A stretch of DNA of 64,000 nucleotides. Origin: Dolichospermum compactum NIES-806. GTDB taxonomy: Bacteria; Cyanobacteriota; Cyanobacteriia; Cyanobacteriales; Nostocaceae. Both the position numbers and the translations under genes were made by a program. Position 1 is the stretch's first letter; each line of letters starts with the position of its first letter. Below, piece after piece: positions 9,763-18,483 of the stretch. Below the pieces are notes generated by a model. That model was not told where the DNA came from. It was given only the letters and a program-made list of their open reading frames with translations, and ran no database searches. The stretch lies in assembly GCF_002368115.1 (NCBI RefSeq), contig NZ_AP018316.1:4513142-4577141 (forward strand), in the 5' to 3' direction.

Positions 9763-9970
9763 AGTCTATTAAGTATTGAATAATATGAAATTTTCAGTGA
9801 TTTTACTGAATAAAAGTCAATTCACTCTAAAAACGTTTTCGTTGACTGAGATTGTAATATTCTCAGACCTGTTTGAGTGCCTGTGTTAGTTTTATTATAG
9901 TGCCTATTATAACGTTGTAGATAGTCTAATATTCTAATTTTTATGATAATTTACATTTTTTGCTTAAAAA
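9763..9970 (-). promoter_or_regulatory. AT-rich upstream region of the defence operon
   Basis: This stretch holds no gene. It lies directly upstream of the DUF4007 start codon and downstream of the dxr hairpin, so it must hold the operon promoter if the operon is transcribed on its own. It is very AT-rich and has several TATAAT-like hexamers on the minus strand. I cannot single out one -35/-10 pair with confidence. Confidence 0.35.
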
Positions 9971-10008
9971 CATAATCCTACACCCCACCAAATATGATGA
10001 GTGTAGGA
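9968..10008 (-). terminator. Terminator-like hairpin downstream of dxr
   Basis: On the minus strand an 8-bp stem TCCTACAC/GTGTAGGA (10008-10001 with 9983-9976) closes a 17-base loop and is followed by TTATGTTTTT. It would terminate dxr transcription. The 102-bp MITE at 10022-10123 lies between it and the dxr stop codon. Confidence 0.6.
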
Positions 10009-10021
10009 CTATCTTAATTTT

Positions 10022-10123
10022 GTAACCGCTCAATAATCCGGGGTAAATCCTTCCATGACAAGCCTCAAATGGCGTAAAATCCTTCCCGAACAGGTAGTCC
10101 GCCCCCATTTATTGAGCGGTTAC
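10022..10123. mobile_element. 102-bp MITE with 15-bp inverted ends and 8-bp target duplication
   Basis: The ends are perfect inverted repeats, GTAACCGCTCAATAA at the left and its complement at the right. The element is flanked on both sides by TTAATTTT (10014-10021 and 10124-10131), an 8-bp target-site duplication. There is no coding capacity. The right duplication overlaps the first base of the dxr stop codon, so it inserted exactly at the 3' edge of dxr, between the gene and its terminator. Confidence 0.85.
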
Positions 10124-10130
10124 TTAATTT

Positions 10131-11327
10131 TTAACCCACAGAAATTATCTGTGGCTGAGTTGCTACCTTTTCCATAGCTGTGAAAACTTCTTGTCTAGCC
10201 CATTTATCTGCTGCCAAAATGTCATCTAAAGAGGGATTTTGTTTGTTATCATTTTGATGGCGATCGCACACAAATTCAATACACCGAGCAATATCCAAAT
10301 AGTGAATTTTTTCATCTAAAAATAACGCCACAGCTTGTTCATTAGCCGCATTTAACACCGCCGGCATAGAACCACCAGCCCTCCCCGCAGCATAAGCCAA
10401 ACCCATACAAGGATACTTTTGATGATCTGGTTCACGGAAAGTTAAATCACCAGATTTCACTAAATTCAATCTTTCCCAATTAGTGTAAACTCGCTCCGGC
10501 CAAGATAAAGCATAAAGTAAAGGTAAACGCATATCCGGCCAACCAAGTTGAGCCAAAACAGAAGTATCTTGTAATTCTATTAACGAGTGAATAATACTTT
10601 GAGGATGAATAACAATTTCGATGTTGTCATAATCTACCCCAAATAAATAATGAGCCTCAATTACCTCCAAACCCTTATTCATCAAAGTTGCCGAATCTAC
10701 CGTAATTTTTCGCCCCATTGACCAGTTAGGATGTTTAATAGCATCAGCAACCTTTACCTCTGGTAATTTTTCCACAGGCCAATCTCGAAAAGCACCCCCA
10801 GAAGCAGTCAGTAATATCTTTCTTAAACCATCTTTAGGAACACCTTGCAAACATTGAAAAATAGCGGAATGTTCAGAATCGGCTGGTAATAGTTTCACTC
10901 CGTGTTTTTCCACCAAAGGTAACACCACAGGAGCGCCCGCAATGATAGTTTCTTTATTTGCTAAAGCAATATCTTTGCCCGCTTCAATAGCTGCAATGGT
11001 TGGAAGTAACCCCGCACAACCAACAATACCAGTAACAACCGTCTGAGAATCGCCATAACGAGCAACTTCTATCACCCCCGCTTCCCCAGCCAGTAAAATG
11101 GGTTGAGGATTCAAGTCTTTGATAGCTTCTTTCAGTTCCGGTAACTTTTCAGCAGCAGAAATAGCCGCGATTTGGGGACGAAACTGGCGAATTTGCGCCG
11201 CGAATAGCTCCACATTCCGTCCAGCAGCCAATCCCACAATGCGGAACTTATCCGGGTGTTCAGAGACGATATCTAAGGTTTGCGTACCAATCGAACCAGT
11301 AGAACCAAGCAGAGTAATAGCTTTCAC
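10131..11327 (-). CDS. dxr: 1-deoxy-D-xylulose-5-phosphate reductoisomerase
   Basis: A 398-residue enzyme of the MEP (non-mevalonate) isoprenoid pathway. It converts DXP to MEP with NADPH and a divalent metal in the cytosol. The NADPH loop GSTGSIG is at residues 8-14 and LANKETIIAG follows. The metal-binding LPADSEHSAIFQ is near 148-159, and the substrate loop has GGAFRDWP, HPNWSMGRKITVDSATLMNK and EAHYLFG. Length and start (MKAITLLG) fit the family. It is probably transcribed alone or with the membrane protein gene 48 bases upstream. ispH of the same pathway is also in this window, but in a different place. Confidence 0.97.
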   Translation of the reverse strand: MKAITLLGSTGSIGTQTLDIVSEHPDKFRIVGLAAGRNVELFAAQIRQFRPQIAAISAAEKLPELKEAIKDLNPQPILLAGEAGVIEVARYGDSQTVVTGIVGCAGLLPTIAAIEAGKDIALANKETIIAGAPVVLPLVEKHGVKLLPADSEHSAIFQCLQGVPKDGLRKILLTASGGAFRDWPVEKLPEVKVADAIKHPNWSMGRKITVDSATLMNKGLEVIEAHYLFGVDYDNIEIVIHPQSIIHSLIELQDTSVLAQLGWPDMRLPLLYALSWPERVYTNWERLNLVKSGDLTFREPDHQKYPCMGLAYAAGRAGGSMPAVLNAANEQAVALFLDEKIHYLDIARCIEFVCDRHQNDNKQNPSLDDILAADKWARQEVFTAMEKVATQPQIISVG

Positions 11328-11375
11328 AATTATTTAATAATTAATGGTAATTTTAAATATAAATTGCTTAGGCTA

Positions 11376-12869
11376 CTAATTTCCCGATTTTTTGAGAACA
11401 GAATTGATCTCACGATCTATAATCTGACTACAAGACCCTGGACGCTTATAAACACAAGTTCCTTGCCAACATTTTTGCAAAGTATAATTTTGATATTGAG
11501 ATGGTATAGATATATCACCAACAACGTAATTAAAACCTGCTTTTAGTGCTGCAAAATCTGCTATCTTCTCAACTGGAAATATAGGAACATTATGATGAAA
11601 ATATGTATACCCTCCTGATAAAGCCCAATTAATACCCCAAAGACCAAGACCACAAACAGTATTTTCTTTACTTAAGCTTTGTAAGGCTAATAAATTATTA
11701 GTTGCAGCATATAAATGGGTGTTTTCTAAGTCAGTACCAAAGGTAGAAAAATTCAAATTATTATAAATATTAAATCGGCTCATGAGAGCAACAGAAGTGG
11801 AAGTCCAAAGGGAAAGACAAATTAATATTGCTATAACTATTTTTTGATGTGACTTCCATTTGCGCGACAAATTTAAAACTAATTCTGCCGTACCTAATCC
11901 TGCTAATATCATCAGCATTGATAATGCTGGATAAATGAACCGATATTCCTTATGAGCCAATAAACTATGAGACAAGATAATAATTAACGCTGACCATGCT
12001 AAAATAGGCAGACGACGTGAACCTATCATAGCAAGAATCATAATCGGCAGAAATAGCCAAGACCAACTTTTTAACAAGAAAATAAAATATTCATACCAAG
12101 GAGAAACTCCATAAAGTTTACTTTTACCTTCCACAAGGTTCACCCAAATATTTAACCAAAAAGATTGAAAAGGATAGGACCACGTAAAAGCATCAACAGT
12201 TCCAAAAATAAGTATAGGAGCAAAAATTCCTCCTAGCATAGGCAACCACTTTTGCTGCCAATCTTTTCTACAAATATAAATGACAACAAAAGCAATGCAA
12301 GGTAATAAATGTATTCGTAATGCCAAAGATATTCCCAACAAACATCCTGATAAAAATAGTCTATTCCTGAGTGGAAATGAATTTTTGTTCAACCCTAAAT
12401 ATATTCCTGGTAACAAAAAATGTGTAGCCACGACTTCAGTAAAAGCTTTAGGAGAAAAGTAAATAAGTTCAAACCAGATAGTACAAATACCCGCACAAAT
12501 TAAAGCTGTAATTGTTCCCCCTAGTTTTTTTCCCCATAGATATGCTAATAAAATATTACTCAAAGAAAGTAGAGACAAAAATATATTACTTCCTATTAAG
12601 TATCCAGTAGAACCTTCTCCCAGCCATGCTGTTAAACGCATAATACCTGCTAAAATGGCTGGTAATACCCAAGAGCGAATCCCGTCTCGAAATTCCCAAG
12701 TGACAATACCATTACCGAAAGCAAGTCGGTGTGCAGGTTCTAGACTTTGGAAAATTTCATCTGCCCAAAATATATTAGGAAATCTTAAAGCAACACCAAC
12801 CCGCAATATTAATGCTAAAAAAATCAGGATGCTCAATAATAGATTATCTAAGTTAAATTTGCGATTCAT
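11376..12869 (-). CDS. GT-C membrane glycosyltransferase, GT22/Alg9-PIG-B-like
   Basis: A 497-residue polytopic membrane protein with about 9-11 hydrophobic segments. The first lumenal loop holds WADEIFQSLEPAH and then WEFRDGIRSW. The acidic residues and the layout match the GT22 mannosyltransferase family (Alg9, Alg12, PIG-B), which uses lipid-linked sugar donors. A later HKEYRFIYP is also typical of this family. The real substrate in cyanobacteria is unknown; a role in lipid or exopolysaccharide glycosylation is inference. It lies 48 bases upstream of dxr in the same direction, so the two may be co-transcribed. Two more polytopic proteins of related fold (14018-16611) lie nearby on the other strand. 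Confidence 0.8.
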   Translation of the reverse strand: MNRKFNLDNLLLSILIFLALILRVGVALRFPNIFWADEIFQSLEPAHRLAFGNGIVTWEFRDGIRSWVLPAILAGIMRLTAWLGEGSTGYLIGSNIFLSLLSLSNILLAYLWGKKLGGTITALICAGICTIWFELIYFSPKAFTEVVATHFLLPGIYLGLNKNSFPLRNRLFLSGCLLGISLALRIHLLPCIAFVVIYICRKDWQQKWLPMLGGIFAPILIFGTVDAFTWSYPFQSFWLNIWVNLVEGKSKLYGVSPWYEYFIFLLKSWSWLFLPIMILAMIGSRRLPILAWSALIIILSHSLLAHKEYRFIYPALSMLMILAGLGTAELVLNLSRKWKSHQKIVIAILICLSLWTSTSVALMSRFNIYNNLNFSTFGTDLENTHLYAATNNLLALQSLSKENTVCGLGLWGINWALSGGYTYFHHNVPIFPVEKIADFAALKAGFNYVVGDISIPSQYQNYTLQKCWQGTCVYKRPGSCSQIIDREINSVLKKSGN

Positions 12870-12892
12870 CTGTTATTCTAACTAAAAGAAGT

Positions 12893-13010
12893 TATACCAA
12901 TTTTATCAGAGGCTGCACAGAATTATGAAATCCATGAATTCATCCGAATTTATCTACGGTCAATAATTCTTAAAATCCTATTCTATGCAGCTTCATCTTA
13001 ATTTGGTATA
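12893..13010. repeat. MITE-like repeat with TATACCAA ends, copy 1
   Basis: A non-coding element bounded by inverted TATACCAATTT / AATTTGGTATA. Read on the minus strand, it aligns over its whole length with 38144-38258: both share ATGAAGCTGC near the left end, an AGATAAAT-CGGATGA core and ATAAAATTGGTATA at the right end. Together they define a dispersed family. The rest of the gap to 13168 holds a CCTCTCCCCGTTGCGGGTAGAGG hairpin near 13074 and nothing else I recognise. Confidence 0.6.
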
Positions 13011-13168
13011 CTCAAAACGGCTAGAAGCTGGACTTTTTTATCATACAAAGAACAAGGTTCAAAGCCTCTCCCCGTTGCGGGTAGAGGTTTGGAGAGGGGT
13101 TTCATACTTGGTTAAACTATGAACCGTTTTCAGTATAATATCTCCAGAATATTATGAACAGACAACAT

Positions 13169-13771
13169 TTACCCATTTTTTTCTGTTTCTGCTTGCACAA
13201 GTTCAAACTTTACTTTATTGTATAAATCTTGTAAAGAAATTTCAAAAGGTATGGTTTCCAGAGATATGTTTCCATCTTCTGCATCATACTCACACAAAGT
13301 CCATCTTTTTTTCCCAGTTTTGAAAAATTGTTCTACATGAATGCGGTTTTGATCAATTAATAGATATTCTTGAAAAGTGGGAATTGTTCTGTAAGCTGCA
13401 AATTTATCTTCTTTATCATAACTTTTGGTAGATTTGGATAAAACTTCAATAATTACCTGGGGATTTGTGATTGTATCTGTCCGATTATTGAAAAATTCCG
13501 GCTCATCTGCAATAATGATCACATCTGGATAAGTGTATATTAGTTCTTGAGGTATCCATAGACGCATATCACCCATGAAAACTTCGTAATTCTGATTTCT
13601 AAAGGCAAAATTTAGCCCAGAACTTAGATTTAAAGAGATACGGTTATGATTTATAGATGCACCAGCCATAGAAATTATTTGTCCGTCAATGTATTCGCTT
13701 TTATACTCAGCAGTGGCTTCTAATTCCAGATATTCTTCTGGGGTGTAATATTGCTTTGCTATTAATTGCAT
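13169..13771 (-). CDS. Uma2-family (DUF820) PD-(D/E)XK nuclease-fold protein
   Basis: A 200-residue protein of the Uma2/DUF820 family, which is greatly expanded in cyanobacteria and often near mobile elements. N-terminal YTPEEYLELEA and YKSEYIDGQII, then YPDVIIIADEPEF and PQVIIEVLSKST, form the typical family pattern with a PD-(D/E)XK-type Asp and Glu. The biochemical role is unknown. The reading frame is intact and the start is preceded by an AT-rich region without a clear Shine-Dalgarno sequence. It stands alone, in a different direction from the genes on its right. Confidence 0.88.
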   Translation of the reverse strand: MQLIAKQYYTPEEYLELEATAEYKSEYIDGQIISMAGASINHNRISLNLSSGLNFAFRNQNYEVFMGDMRLWIPQELIYTYPDVIIIADEPEFFNNRTDTITNPQVIIEVLSKSTKSYDKEDKFAAYRTIPTFQEYLLIDQNRIHVEQFFKTGKKRWTLCEYDAEDGNISLETIPFEISLQDLYNKVKFELVQAETEKNG

Positions 13772-14017
13772 ATTTTTGATCAGAAAGCGATGTTTGTTAG
13801 TTTAACATATCAGTAATAATTATTGATTAAGTTTTTATCTATTAAGTTTCTAATACTTTTCATCTGTTGCATTAGAGATTCAACCAAAGTATGGTAAGTT
13901 TAGTTTAAATACGTTAGTAATAGTAAAATTTTTACTAAATAGATCAATAATAGTACGGTATTTCCTATTTTTCTTAAAGTAAAATTTACAAAGATAAAAA
14001 TATCATAATTAATAATC

Positions 14018-15199
14018 ATGAATAATTCACACAAAACATTATTGAAGTCAATAAAAGATAAGTTTGATCATATATTAATTCCCAGATATTTGGCAATTGG
14101 CATTATCTTTGCTATAACAATCAGATTAGTTTGTGTTCCCAATAAATCAGTAGATTATAAATATTTTTTAGATCCTTGGTATGATTTTATCGCATCTCAC
14201 GGTGGTTTCAGTGCCTTAAAATATGGCTTCGCTGATTATACACCCTCATATCTTTACTGGCTTTTGATTGCCTCTACTCTGCTTTCTGGATTACCAAAAA
14301 TTCTGGCAATTAAACTTTTTGCCATGAGTTTTGACTTTATTTGTGCATTTTTTACTTACAAAATTGTCAAGCTTAAATATCCTGTGGGGAGAATGGCAAA
14401 TTGGGCTTTTTTAGCCGTTATCTTAAGTCCCACCGTAATTTACAATAGTTCGCTTTGGGGACAATGTGATGTGATCTACACGACGGGATTAATTGCTTGT
14501 GTTTACTTTTTATCTATTCACAAACAAATTCCTGCGTTAATCAGTTTTGGGCTGGCACTTTCATTTAAATTACAAGCAATGTTTTTAGCACCTTTGTTAT
14601 TAATTTTATTAGTTAAAAAAAGGATATCTTGGTTATACTTACCAATAATTCCCCTAGCCTATCTAGTAGCAATGTTGCCAGCTTGGATTGCTGGTAGACC
14701 AATAAAAGAATTACTATTAGTCTATTTTGAACAATCTAACAAGTATAAAGAACTAGCTAAAAATGTCCCTAATTTTTATCAATGGATTCCTAACAATTTT
14801 TATAGTATTGTTGTGCCTATAGGGTTAATTTTAACTGTAACTGCCATACTTTTATTAGTATATCTTGTTCATAGAAGTAAATTAGAAATTACTCAAGATA
14901 GACTGATATACTTAGCCACAATATCAGTATTTTTCATGCCATATCTTTTGCCAAAAATGCACGAAAGATATTTTTATCCCACCGATATTTTATCTATCAT
15001 CTTTGCTTTTTACTTTCCCCAATATCGTTGGGTAGCAATATCAGTACAACTGGGATCATTTGTTAGTTATTTAGGAACTGGTATATATATTCAATTGTTT
15101 TCTATTCCTTTAGGTTTTACTCTTTGGTTTATTGTGCGAAATTGTGATATGATCTACCAGAAATCAAAACCTAATTTTTCCTTAAACATCAATAAATAA
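14018..15199 (+). CDS. Polytopic GT-C-like membrane glycosyltransferase
   Basis: A 393-residue membrane protein with about 9-10 hydrophobic segments. The first large loop contains DYKYFLDPWYDF and DYTPSYLYWLL, a later loop has SLWGQCDVIYT, and near the C-terminus stands KMHERYFYP. This set (acidic first loop, WGQ-D and MHERY) is typical of GT-C fold mannosyl- or glucosyltransferase-like proteins with a lipid-linked donor. The sugar and acceptor cannot be read from the sequence. The next gene starts 11 bases downstream and encodes another polytopic DUF2079 protein, so the two form an operon. About 250 AT-rich bases upstream hold no gene and presumably the promoter. Confidence 0.78.
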   Translation: MNNSHKTLLKSIKDKFDHILIPRYLAIGIIFAITIRLVCVPNKSVDYKYFLDPWYDFIASHGGFSALKYGFADYTPSYLYWLLIASTLLSGLPKILAIKLFAMSFDFICAFFTYKIVKLKYPVGRMANWAFLAVILSPTVIYNSSLWGQCDVIYTTGLIACVYFLSIHKQIPALISFGLALSFKLQAMFLAPLLLILLVKKRISWLYLPIIPLAYLVAMLPAWIAGRPIKELLLVYFEQSNKYKELAKNVPNFYQWIPNNFYSIVVPIGLILTVTAILLLVYLVHRSKLEITQDRLIYLATISVFFMPYLLPKMHERYFYPTDILSIIFAFYFPQYRWVAISVQLGSFVSYLGTGIYIQLFSIPLGFTLWFIVRNCDMIYQKSKPNFSLNINK

Positions 15200-15210
15200 T
15201 AAATTCTAAT

Positions 15211-16611
15211 GTGGAAAAATTAATACCCAAAAATAATATTTCTGTAATTATTGGTATTAGTGCCTTAATTTTATTAGCAGCTAGTATTATTCGGCATGAG
15301 TTATTTAATTCATCTGGAGATTTGGCATTTTTCGATCAAACAGTTTACCTAATCAGTCAGGGAAAATTGCCAATTTCTTCTGTACTTGGTTTTCATATTT
15401 TAGCTGATCATGCTGCTTGGATTTTGTACCCCATAGCTTTACTATATAAAATATATCCTAGCGTCTATTGGTTATTTGCAGTTCAGTCTATTGCTTTGTC
15501 TTTAGGTGCTTTTTCTACATATTTAATCGCATTACAAGCAGGGTTAAAAAACAATCAAGCAATAGCAATTGTAGCTGTTTACCTACTATATCCAGTTCTA
15601 TATAACAGCAATTTGTGTGATTTTCACCCAGATACTATTGCTGTTCCTGCACTTTTGACAGCAGTTTTAAATGCAAGAACCAAAAAAGTATTTTGGTTTT
15701 GTATAAATGTTTTGGTCGTATTGGGATGTAAAGCTGTACTCTCCTTAACAGTAGTAGCCATGGGTGTTTGGTTACTAGTGTTTGAAAAGCGGCGTTTGTA
15801 TGGTTTCATAGCTATTATTAGTGGTTTAGCATGGTTTGTAATTGCTAATAGAATTATTATTCCTTTTTTCGGTAGCGAAGCAGCATTAGTCAGCCGACAT
15901 TTTTATCGCTATAGTTATTTAGGAAATTCATTTTCGGAAACATTACAAATTATCTTATTTCAACCAAAAATTATTATTAGCAACATTTTATCGTCTATAA
16001 ATTTAGAATATTTGTCTTTTCTATTAGCACCTGTAATCTGGGGTTTAATACCTAAATACATGACACCATTAATAGGTGCGATTCCTTGTTTAGCATTAAA
16101 TATACTTGCTGATCATCCTTCACAAAAAAACGTAATCTTACATTATTCCTTGCCAGCAATTCCATTCATAATGTTATCCCTAATTGCTAGTATTGCCGCT
16201 GATAAAGCATGGCTAAAACAAAAAAAAGTAATTCTTTTATGGTCTTTTATTTGGTTTTTAATTTTAGGTAAATGGGGTTTCTTTATTTCCAAATATCTTA
16301 ATTCTGTAGATAATTGGCAAGCTACTAAAGAAGCAATATCTTTAGTCAAAACTCAAGATAGTGTGTTGACTACAGATGTAATTACTCCACATTTAACCCA
16401 TAGACAACAGATTAGTTTTAAATATAAAATTAATGAGTTAAATGACTTTCATTATATATTACTGAATATCCGCCATCCTGGTTGGGCTGCAACAGCAGAA
16501 GATTATGATAATGTAACTAAGGAATTAAAAAAGAATTCTGATTTTAATTTAAAATATCAACGTGATGATGTGTACCTGTTTGTAAATAAAAAAAATTACC
16601 CACCCCGCTGA
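15211..16611 (+). CDS. DUF2079 polytopic membrane protein
   Basis: A 466-residue membrane protein with about 10 hydrophobic segments. It starts at GTG 15211, only 11 bases after the stop of the preceding glycosyltransferase-like gene, so the two are probably one operon. The N-terminal pattern SSGDLAFFDQTVYLISQGKLP, then HILADHAAWILYPIALLY and CDFHPDTIAVP, is typical of DUF2079, a family with a GT-C-like fold common in cyanobacteria and actinobacteria. The C-terminal 80 residues are outside the membrane. The function is not established; a transferase for surface glycans or glycolipids is an inference from fold and neighbour. Confidence 0.82.
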   Translation: MEKLIPKNNISVIIGISALILLAASIIRHELFNSSGDLAFFDQTVYLISQGKLPISSVLGFHILADHAAWILYPIALLYKIYPSVYWLFAVQSIALSLGAFSTYLIALQAGLKNNQAIAIVAVYLLYPVLYNSNLCDFHPDTIAVPALLTAVLNARTKKVFWFCINVLVVLGCKAVLSLTVVAMGVWLLVFEKRRLYGFIAIISGLAWFVIANRIIIPFFGSEAALVSRHFYRYSYLGNSFSETLQIILFQPKIIISNILSSINLEYLSFLLAPVIWGLIPKYMTPLIGAIPCLALNILADHPSQKNVILHYSLPAIPFIMLSLIASIAADKAWLKQKKVILLWSFIWFLILGKWGFFISKYLNSVDNWQATKEAISLVKTQDSVLTTDVITPHLTHRQQISFKYKINELNDFHYILLNIRHPGWAATAEDYDNVTKELKKNSDFNLKYQRDDVYLFVNKKNYPPR

Positions 16612-16672
16612 CGGAATAGGCAATTTTCCAGGATTTAATAACTAAAAAAATTTAGTTACATTCGGCTTAGGC

Positions 16673-17002
16673 TTAATAGCGACCGCCACCGCCGCCGCCA
16701 CCACGGTTGCCACCGCCGTAGCCACCACGTCCACCACCACCTGAAGTACCTCTGTTGTCTTCTTTGGGTTTTGCTTTGTTGACTTTCAGATCACGACCCA
16801 TCCATTCAGCACCGTCAAGGGCATCAATAGCGGCCTGTTCTTCAGCTTCACTACCCATTTCCACAAAACCGAAGCCGCGCAAGCGACCTGTCTCACGGTC
16901 AGTGGGAAGCTGAACACGTTTCACAGCACCATATTCCGCAAAAACTTGACTCAGCGCATCTTGTGTAACTTCATAAGAGAGGTTACCCACGTAAATTGAC
17001 AT
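16673..17002 (-). CDS. Glycine-rich RRM RNA-binding protein
   Basis: A 109-residue protein with one RNA recognition motif (residues 1-80): RNP2 is IYVGNLSY at the N-terminus and RNP1 is RGFGFVEM. A Gly/Arg-rich tail covers the last 25 residues. This is the classical cyanobacterial Rbp type, single-stranded RNA-binding proteins often induced by cold. Length and tail match the family. The gene is monocistronic: the next gene on the same strand is far away. The 5' region (17003-17160) is likely to hold a leader, since rbp genes in this group have long untranslated leaders that matter for cold control. That is family knowledge, not seen here. Confidence 0.93.
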   Translation of the reverse strand: MSIYVGNLSYEVTQDALSQVFAEYGAVKRVQLPTDRETGRLRGFGFVEMGSEAEEQAAIDALDGAEWMGRDLKVNKAKPKEDNRGTSGGGGRGGYGGGNRGGGGGGGRY

Positions 17003-17540
17003 AGAATATTTCCAAAATCATAAGAGTGTAGAGATTTAGATTTCGGAGAAAAGTCTGTAAATACCAAAAGGGAAAGCCTGTCAATACTAACCACAAACAT
17101 TACTGCCGAATTAATTCCCACCCCTCAATGATTACACAAAAAATCATAATTGTGGGAAGAAGTTTAAAAAATGTTGTAAAAAGTCATATTCGTTGCTTAT
17201 GACCAGTCCCACCTGTAGGTTACACCCCTTCATTAACCCTATCCCCTATATTTCAGCTATGAAACCTGGGCTTACCTGAGTTCGACATAAGATAATTTGT
17301 GGAAAAATCGCCCCAAGTAGGAGTCTCAAACCCTTATTCTCTCGGTCTTAAAAATCATAACTCCGTTCGCGTAGCGTCTTTGAAGGAGAAACTCTGAACT
17401 CCGAACTCCTAACACCGAACTCAGGTATGCTTATATTCGCTTTTCCAAATATTGATCAATCATTAACTGTTCACTGGCACGGGAAATGATGCTTTGTCGG
17501 GTACGATATTTACTACCAATGAGTTTAATCTCTTCCTCAA
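17003..17540. other. Intergenic region upstream of the RRM gene, with short degenerate repeats
   Basis: I find no credible gene here. The first 150 bases should contain the rbp promoter and leader. Further right are short dispersed repeats, such as TTCGCGTAGCGTCTTTGAAGG near 17370 and GAACTCCGAACTCCTAACACCGAACTC near 17395. These are the tandem 7-9-mer type common in Nostocales. Confidence 0.5.
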
Positions 17541-17712
17541 ATCAATACCTTGTCCAAATTGAAAAAAGTCTTGATTTGTAGGTTGGGTTGACGCACGTTC
17601 ACGTTCGCGGAGCGTGGCGTTAGCCATAGTGTGGCGATAGCCATAACCCAACAAATGCGTCGGGTTGAGCTGTCGCTTAACCCGACCTACAAAAAATGGA
17701 CAAGGTATTGAT
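17541..17712. repeat. 172-bp palindromic element with ATCAATACCTTGTCCA ends
   Basis: Perfect 16-bp inverted ends: ATCAATACCTTGTCCA at 17541-17556 and its complement at 17697-17712. Inside is a second palindrome, GTAGGTTGGGTT ... AACCCGACCTAC (17579 to 17690), of the common cyanobacterial TAGGTTGGGTTGACGCA kind. A solo copy of that inner motif occurs at about 28184. A 63-codon frame across it on the minus strand is an accident of the repeat. Confidence 0.7.
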
Positions 17713-17790
17713 GTAACGAAAAGTAAAATCGCCTAAACCCTCTTCACTCTTGCCTTGCCATAAGTACGATTTTCAATGCTAACCTACTTA
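17713..17790. repeat. Truncated copy of the AAGTAGGTGAACACAAT MITE family
   Basis: Matches the right two thirds of the complete copy at 61926-62034, including AAAAGTAAAATCGCC, CTCTTGCCTTGCCATAA and the right end AATGCTAACCTACTTA. The left end is missing; the 172-bp palindromic element directly abuts the break. Confidence 0.75.
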
Positions 17791-18028
17791 TATAAAAGCT
17801 CATCCATATAAATTGGCAAGAACAAAGCTAGGGAAATGTAGCTGTGATTAATAATTAGGGAATTGAAATTTATTAATAAATTTGTGCTGTTAATTACGAC
17901 ATCAATTATTTTTCAACTATAAAATGTGTTTCTAAACCGTTCTTAGGCAAATATATTTTTAATGATTGTGTAGCTACCGCTTCAAAAGTAACTCTCAAAA
18001 GTATTTTTTACCATTTTAGGTATTGATA

Positions 18029-18397
18029 ATGACTTACAACGCAGAGGAAATGCAGCAGATTCTCGAAGTAGCTTTTAGACAAAAGCAAAAGGGAGAATAT
18101 ACAAGAGAACAAATTATAGAAATAGCCTCAGAATTAGGTGTTTCTTCAGAGTCGCTACAAGCTGCGGAACAAGAATGGTTAAAAAATAATGTAGAAGTAA
18201 AAAAAGAGCAAATGTCTAATAGTCAACAACGGAAAGGTTTCAAATCTCACCTATTTACTTTTCTGGCAATTAATGGTTTTTTGGTCTTGTTAAATTTGGT
18301 AGTAAGCCCTGGATATTTCTGGGCAATTTATCCCATACTAGGATGGGGATTAGGTTTATTACTGCATGGAATGAAAGTTTATATTAGTAATGCCTAA
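18029..18397 (+). CDS. 2TM-domain membrane protein
   Basis: A 122-residue protein. The first 60 residues are charged and helical (AEEMQQILEVAF, ELGVSSESLQAAEQEW), and the C-terminal half has two transmembrane helices (about 72-93 and 98-118). This matches the 2TM domain family, often attached to LytTR or kinase proteins; the function is unknown. I chose ATG 18029 (MTYNAEEM) rather than the in-frame TTG two codons upstream because AGGTATTGATA precedes it at proper spacing. A strong hairpin right after the stop terminates it. The gene converges on ndhD. Confidence 0.82.
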   Translation: MTYNAEEMQQILEVAFRQKQKGEYTREQIIEIASELGVSSESLQAAEQEWLKNNVEVKKEQMSNSQQRKGFKSHLFTFLAINGFLVLLNLVVSPGYFWAIYPILGWGLGLLLHGMKVYISNA

Positions 18398-18400
18398 AAT

Positions 18401-18433
18401 AGATACCCGACTTCTTTAAGAAATCGGGTATCT
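18401..18433. terminator. Bidirectional terminator-like hairpin between the 2TM gene and ndhD
   Basis: A 15-bp stem with one mismatch, AGATACCCGACTTCT ... AGAAATCGGGTATCT, lies between two convergent genes. It resembles the hairpin after prfB, so the sequence may be a dispersed terminator-type repeat. T-rich bases follow on both strands but no long T run. Confidence 0.7.
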
Positions 18434-18483
18434 TATCCCCTTTTAATTTAAGATTTACTAGAGCGCTCTTTTGGGCTTGATAA

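Noticed and set aside
17463..17654. 63-codon frame on the minus strand
   Set aside because: It lies wholly across the palindromic element at 17541-17712 and the translation is repeat-derived (for example MANATLRERERAS).
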